From positions 1-8,235 of the forward strand of contig CAKZQX010000273.1 of the NCBI GenBank assembly GCA_937141995.1: 8,235 nt of DNA, given 5' to 3'. This document shows, piece by piece, positions 4,686 through 8,235 of this stretch (its first letter is position 1; every line of letters begins with the position of its first letter). Position numbers and translations under genes: made by a program. The DNA comes from an uncultured Chloroflexaceae bacterium. GTDB lineage: Bacteria; Chloroflexota; Chloroflexia; Chloroflexales; Chloroflexaceae. The notes beneath the pieces are model-generated. The model did no database searches. It was not told the DNA's origin and saw nothing but the letters and a program-made list of their open reading frames with translations.

Positions 4686-6302
4686 CTCTCCCGGTTGAGC
4701 CGCCAGGTCCGCAGCCCCCTGTTCAATAGCCTGATTGTCATCGGGGGCGCACTGTTGAGCCGGATCACCGGATTGGCCCGCGATGTGGTCATTTCGGCGC
4801 AGTTTGGCACGGACGCTGACCTGGGAGCTTACTACGCTGCCTTCCGCGTAACCGACCTGTTGTATATGGTGATTATTGGCGGCGCACTGGGTAGCAGTTT
4901 TATTCCAGTCTTTATCCAGGTGTGGCAGCGTGACGGCAGCGAACGGGCCTGGCACCTGGCAAGCGCAGTCGTCACCTGGGCGCTGGCGCTGCTGGTGCTG
5001 GCAAGTGCGCTGCTCTGGGTGCTGGCTCCGCAGCTTACCATCTGGTTCTTCGACGCTACCGAAACGAATATCGCATTGACGGCGCGGATTATTCGCCTGT
5101 TCCTGCTCTCACCGTTGCTGCTGGGGTTGGGGGGACTGGCAATGGCGGCGCTCAATGCGCAGGATCGGTTTACCCTGCCCGCTCTGGCACCTGCGATTTA
5201 CAATCTGGGCATCATCGGTGGGGCGATTTTCCTGGTCCCCTTCCTGGATATCTGGGGGCTGGCCTGGGGCGTGATTATCGGGGCCGGACTGTATCTGCTG
5301 GTGCAGCTTCCCGGGCTCTGGGACATGGGTATGCGCCTGCACCTGACTCTGGGGCGCGGTATGGTTGAACTGAAGACCATCGCGCAGCAGATGACGCCGC
5401 GCGTGTTTGGGCAGGCCGCCGCACAGATCAGTCTGCTGGTAACGGCTGCGCTGACAACCTGGCTGACCCTGGGCTTCGAGCGACTGGCCGGATTAAACTA
5501 TGCCTACCAGCTTATGCTCCTGCCCTATGGGGTCTTCTCGCTCAGCCTGAGCACCGTGGCCTATCCCCGCCTGGCACGCCTCATCGCCGAGAATCGCCAC
5601 GCCGAACTGGACGCGAGTGTGCGTAACACCCTCAGCATTATTCTGTTCCTGACAATACCGGCAACCGTGGCCCTGATGATCCTGGCGGTACCACTGGTGC
5701 GCCTGCTGTACCAACGTTTTGCATTCGATCAGACTTCGCTACGCTACACGGTTATGCCGCTGCTGGGGTATGCCACTGCGCTGCCCGCCTTTGCCGCCGC
5801 CGAGATCCTGATCCGCGCATTTTATGCCATGCAGCAAACCTGGACGCCGGTCTTGATCGGTCTGCTTCAAGTTACGCTCAACCTGGGAGTTGGCACCCTG
5901 GCGCTGCTGTCCGGGGGTGGCGTCGTTGCGCTGACACTGGCGTTTAGCCTGGCAACCAATGTCGAGCTACTGCTTTTGCTCATCATGCTGGGGCGGCGGC
6001 GACCGGGCATCTGGGGGGAACGAACGCTGTGGCGATCATTGGGAGCAACAGTTGTGGCAACGGGCGGGCTGGCGCTACTGCTCTGGGCGATCCGCCGGTT
6101 TTCGCTGCCCTGGCTGCCGTTTCTGGCGCTCAACGGTTCCTACGCCTGGCGGCAAGACATGTTACTGCTACTGGTATGGGTCGCTGTCGTAGGTGGAGTG
6201 GGTAGCCTGGGATATCTCGGCATAGCGGCGGCGCTGGGGTCGCGCGAGGCCCGCGAGGTTGGGGCACGGCTGCGCACGCGACTCCGACTCGGGCGGGGCT
6301 AG
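4680..6302 (+). CDS. murJ: Lipid II flippase MurJ
   Basis: MurJ (MviN family, MOP superfamily) moves the peptidoglycan precursor lipid II across the cytoplasmic membrane. The 540-aa product is hydrophobic throughout, consistent with the usual 14 transmembrane segments. It carries the family signature near the N-terminus: LLSRITGLARDVVISAQFGT (26-45), with R28 and R34 at places equivalent to the essential R18 and R24 of E. coli MurJ, then AYYAAFRVTDLLY and GGALGSSFIPVF. The arginine equivalent to E. coli R52 appears to be replaced (Tyr/Met at 62-63); I judge this by eye and it may be normal for this lineage. Later marks include LNAQDRFTLPALAP, YAYQLMLLPYGVFSLSLSTVAYPRLARL and AFYAMQQTWTPV. The GTG start has AGGA 8 nt upstream. 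The gene ends on a CTAG shared with the stop of the convergent kinase gene. The C-terminal tail is basic. Confidence 0.95.
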   Translation: MQLSRLSRQVRSPLFNSLIVIGGALLSRITGLARDVVISAQFGTDADLGAYYAAFRVTDLLYMVIIGGALGSSFIPVFIQVWQRDGSERAWHLASAVVTWALALLVLASALLWVLAPQLTIWFFDATETNIALTARIIRLFLLSPLLLGLGGLAMAALNAQDRFTLPALAPAIYNLGIIGGAIFLVPFLDIWGLAWGVIIGAGLYLLVQLPGLWDMGMRLHLTLGRGMVELKTIAQQMTPRVFGQAAAQISLLVTAALTTWLTLGFERLAGLNYAYQLMLLPYGVFSLSLSTVAYPRLARLIAENRHAELDASVRNTLSIILFLTIPATVALMILAVPLVRLLYQRFAFDQTSLRYTVMPLLGYATALPAFAAAEILIRAFYAMQQTWTPVLIGLLQVTLNLGVGTLALLSGGGVVALTLAFSLATNVELLLLLIMLGRRRPGIWGERTLWRSLGATVVATGGLALLLWAIRRFSLPWLPFLALNGSYAWRQDMLLLLVWVAVVGGVGSLGYLGIAAALGSREAREVGARLRTRLRLGRG

Positions 6303-6739
6303 GACAACCATTTCCGGCAGGTGATGCGGGTGCCTACCCCGATGGTTGATTCAATATCCATTTCATCCATCAGGCGACGCGTCCCGGCCAACCCCATGCC
6401 TGGTATGCCACCGGCTGACGTGCCATTCTGCAGGCTCTGCTCAACCTCGGCAATACCCGGCCCCTGGTCCGCAAACACCATCTCAATGCCCGACCGTCCG
6501 TCGCGCTGCACCTGGCTGAGCGTAACCGTTCCTTCGCCGGCATAGATCAGGATATTCCGGGTCAATTCGGAGGTTGCTGTAGCAATGCGCGCCTGATCAA
6601 TGGCACTGAACCCCATACTTCGCGCCATATCGCGGGCCGCCATCCGCGCCGCAATAATATCCGAGTCGGAACGAACCGAGATAAGATGAGGCGCAGCCAT
6701 GCGCGCCTCGTGTAATAATTCGGACACCGATGTCTTCAT
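6299..6739 (-). CDS. RsbT-like anti-sigma regulatory serine/threonine kinase
   Basis: The 146-aa protein is a GHKL-type (HATPase_c) kinase of the RsbT/RsbW group. It matches RsbT closely in order: VRSDSDIIAARMAARDMA (22-39), GFSAIDQARIATATSELTRN (43-62) holding the N-box with Glu58 and Asn62, DQGPGI (91-96; G1 box), and GMGLAGTRRLMDE (114-126; G2 box), ending in TRITCRKWL. RsbT phosphorylates RsbS/RsbR-type STAS proteins in stressosomes and then activates a PP2C phosphatase or other effector. No such partner is visible in the window, so the target is unknown. It is about 10-15 residues longer at the N-terminus than typical RsbT. The ATG at 6739 has GGGA about 6-7 nt upstream. Its TAG (6299-6301 on the minus strand) overlaps the murJ TAG. 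It lies 220 bp after the glycosyltransferase gene on the same strand and probably has its own promoter. Confidence 0.88.
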   Translation of the reverse strand: MKTSVSELLHEARMAAPHLISVRSDSDIIAARMAARDMARSMGFSAIDQARIATATSELTRNILIYAGEGTVTLSQVQRDGRSGIEMVFADQGPGIAEVEQSLQNGTSAGGIPGMGLAGTRRLMDEMDIESTIGVGTRITCRKWLS

Positions 6740-6924
6740 AGTTTTTCCCGGGACATCACCATGGGTGCTGACGACAGAACCACATGATGAGGAATTTAGC
6801 CGCTATTTACTCAAACGAACCCGGCACTGCTCTTTTGCAGTATGTGAAAGCGCAATCTTCATTGAAATGCACCTGTTATTATATCCAATCCGGCTACCAC
6901 GCTTGTGATAAATTGAACAAGGGT

Positions 6925-6954
6925 ATTATACACCCGGCACAACCCCCAACGCAA
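6925..6954 (-). promoter_or_regulatory. Possible promoter for the RsbT-like gene
   Basis: On the minus strand TTGCGT (6954-6949) and a perfect TATAAT (6930-6925) are separated by 18 bp, just after the glycosyltransferase stop. The leader to the kinase ATG would be about 180 nt. A second TATAAT (6883-6878) lies downstream without a usable -35 box. Confidence 0.5.
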
Positions 6955-6959
6955 CCCTA

Positions 6960-7997
6960 CTACTCCAGGAGGCGCCGGTAAACGGCGCGAAAGCCATTCC
7001 CCAGTTGGTCATACCCAAAACAGCGCACAATCTTGTCATGCCCATGTTCGCCAAACTGCCGGCGCAGGTGCGCATCTTCGCCCAACTCCTGCACCCGCGC
7101 AGCAAAGCCCGCGACATCGTTCTGTGCTACCAGGAAGCCATTCTCGCCATGATCAACCACTTCCGGCAACGCGCTTGAGTCGGTCGTGACAACCGGACGC
7201 CCGCACGCCAGGGCTTCGGCAGGAACCATGCCAAAGCCTTCCATGCGTGAAGGAAAGAGTAAGATATCGCAACTCTGGTACGCGGCCACCAGCCCGGCCC
7301 GATCCGGCGCACCGATGGGAATCATCCGGGGGTGCGGCGGGGTTGCGTCACGCCCCTGGAAGCCACTTGTATAGTATAGCGCATATTCGTCGGGAAGATG
7401 GTCCATAATCTGCGGCAGCAGATCAAACCCCTTGCGCCGCGTGCGGTTGCCCACAAAGAGCAGCCGGATACGGGCATCACGCGGCGGCAGACCATCGTCG
7501 TGGCGCGCAAGATCCGGTGTTGGGATGAACACCGTTGTGTCGATCCCATCAAAGATCAGCACGGTGTCAACCCGGCCATAAGTCTGTGTCACCTGCCGTT
7601 GGGTAAACCGGCTGACGCAGACCACCGCGTCGGCATCGAGCACTGACCAACGATCATAGCGCGACTCGGCCAGGCGGTAAAACAGCCGTTGCGCCGGCGA
7701 GCTATAGGGCTGGAGGGCCGGGTCGGTGGTCAGGTGATGCACCGTTGTCACGACCGGCAGTCCGGATGCGCGCAGGGCAAAGGCCAGGCGCGAGCGTCCC
7801 TGGACGATATCAAAGCCCCGCCACCAGCCCGCCGGGAGCCCGTACGGAATGAGAAAGGGCACAAAGTTATAGATTTCCGGGAGGCGCAGCAACGTGGCCG
7901 GCAACCCGGCCGCGCGCACTGAGCGGGTGATGTTCTGGATGCCGAAGTCCACACCACCGCGACCCACCGGCGAAATGTAGAGCGGGCGTATTGGCAT
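6960..7997 (-). CDS. GT4-type glycosyltransferase
   Basis: The 345-aa product is a GT-B-fold glycosyltransferase of family GT4, which uses an activated sugar to extend a surface glycan or glycolipid. The N-terminal half (1-165) binds the acceptor: YISPVGRGGVDFGIQNITRS carries the glycine-rich first loop, followed by VTTVHHLTTDP and DADAVVCVSRFTQRQV. The C-terminal half has LLFVGNRTRRKGFDLLPQIM (179-198) and the donor-binding block CDILLFPSRMEGFGMVPAEAL with the E-x7-E pair Glu253/Glu261, then CGRPVVTT and GENGFLV. Length is normal for the family. The ATG at 7997 starts right before the first beta strand; no good Shine-Dalgarno sequence precedes it. An 84-bp gap separates it from the upstream gene on the same strand, so the two could be cotranscribed. 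The exact sugar cannot be told from sequence. Confidence 0.9.
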   Translation of the reverse strand: MPIRPLYISPVGRGGVDFGIQNITRSVRAAGLPATLLRLPEIYNFVPFLIPYGLPAGWWRGFDIVQGRSRLAFALRASGLPVVTTVHHLTTDPALQPYSSPAQRLFYRLAESRYDRWSVLDADAVVCVSRFTQRQVTQTYGRVDTVLIFDGIDTTVFIPTPDLARHDDGLPPRDARIRLLFVGNRTRRKGFDLLPQIMDHLPDEYALYYTSGFQGRDATPPHPRMIPIGAPDRAGLVAAYQSCDILLFPSRMEGFGMVPAEALACGRPVVTTDSSALPEVVDHGENGFLVAQNDVAGFAARVQELGEDAHLRRQFGEHGHDKIVRCFGYDQLGNGFRAVYRRLLE

Positions 7998-8068
7998 AGG
8001 TTATCGCACACATCCACTGCAAAATGGGAAGTCCGGGGTGCAATGTATGAACACGTTGCGTGTCGCTT

Positions 8069-8084
8069 CTATTTTACTATTTTA
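8069..8084. repeat. Tandem 8-bp repeat at the end of the upstream gene
   Basis: CTATTTTA occurs twice in direct succession (8069-8076, 8077-8084). On the minus strand the first copy supplies the TAA stop of the edge gene. It is A/T-rich and TAAAAT resembles a -10 box, but no -35 box fits. Confidence 0.6.
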
Positions 8085-8235
8085 CACCACGCGGTTCCGG
8101 GAGGGTTTCTCAACGACGATAAAATAATTCCCACTGCGCAACCGGCCAAACAACCAGAGTTCCAACTCCATCAGCCGGGTGATGGCGCGCAACGCCCGGT
8201 AGACCAGCCCCCGCCGATCCAGGTAGCGGCGCATG
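8082..8235 (-). CDS. C-terminal end of an unidentified protein (5' partial)
   Basis: On the minus strand a frame runs from the right edge to a TAA at 8084-8082 and encodes 50 residues: MRRYLDRRGLVYRALRAI, then TRLMELELWLFGRLRSGNYF and IVVEKPSRNRVV. The ending NYFIVVEKP, a beta strand after an aromatic helix, resembles the last strand of class I SAM-dependent methyltransferases, but this is a guess from a short tail. The ATG at 8234-8232 is probably internal, because the residues read as the middle of a fold and the frame is open to the edge. It lies just upstream of the glycosyltransferase gene in the same direction, which would fit a surface glycan locus. Confidence 0.65.
   Translation of the reverse strand, partial: MRRYLDRRGLVYRALRAITRLMELELWLFGRLRSGNYFIVVEKPSRNRVV

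Noticed and set aside
6878..6883. Second minus-strand TATAAT as a promoter for the RsbT-like gene.
   Set aside because: No acceptable -35 box or TGN extension at the right distance.
1..8235. CRISPR array, prophage, defence island or biosynthetic cluster.
   Set aside because: No regularly spaced direct repeats, integrase, nuclease, toxin-antitoxin or assembly-line genes are visible; the genes are mostly housekeeping.

Overview
The window looks like a chromosomal segment of a filamentous or phototrophic-type Chloroflexota bacterium, probably class Chloroflexia, order Chloroflexales. This is inferred from protein style: a secreted protein ending in a tryptophan/tyrosine-rich C-terminal domain that I associate with Chloroflexota exported proteins, an M28-like membrane protein, and moderately high GC with GTG and TTG starts. 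No sequence marker in the window fixes the genus. Both edge genes are cut by the window.

Layout. (1) 1-1397: 3' part of a large plus-strand exported protein with a PPC-like beta domain, a Pro/Thr linker and the C-terminal domain, followed by a stem-loop. (2) 1456-1628: a 173-bp MITE-like element with imperfect 18-bp terminal inverted repeats and a TTA target duplication, containing a perfect 22-bp hairpin. It lies 18 bp before (3) 1647-2807, a membrane protein with an M28 aminopeptidase-like fold whose metal-binding residues appear to be lost. (4) 2823-3022: a near-consensus promoter followed by a gene-less but strongly structured stretch whose two ends pair, which I propose is a roughly 165-nt small RNA resembling 6S RNA. 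(5) 3154-3202: a perfect 23-bp AT-rich inverted repeat. (6) 3280-4260: holA, the DNA polymerase III delta subunit. (7) 4278-4559, minus: rpsT (ribosomal protein S20), with a TTG start and a very good promoter whose -35 box overlaps the start codon of the divergent gene. (8) 4680-6302: murJ, the lipid II flippase. (9) 6299-6739, minus: an RsbT-like serine kinase without partners in view, whose stop codon interlocks with the murJ stop. (10) 6960-7997, minus: a GT4-type glycosyltransferase. (11) 8082-8235, minus: the C-terminal 50 codons of another gene.

The genes cover housekeeping (replication clamp loading, ribosome, peptidoglycan precursor export), stress signalling (RsbT-like switch kinase) and cell surface work (glycosyltransferase, secreted protein). 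They do not form one operon: strands alternate, and holA/rpsT and murJ/rsbT are convergent pairs while rpsT/murJ are divergent. I see no defence system, CRISPR array, prophage or biosynthetic cluster. The points most worth a second look are the structured RNA with its strong promoter, the MITE, the degenerate M28 protein and the 23-bp inverted repeat.
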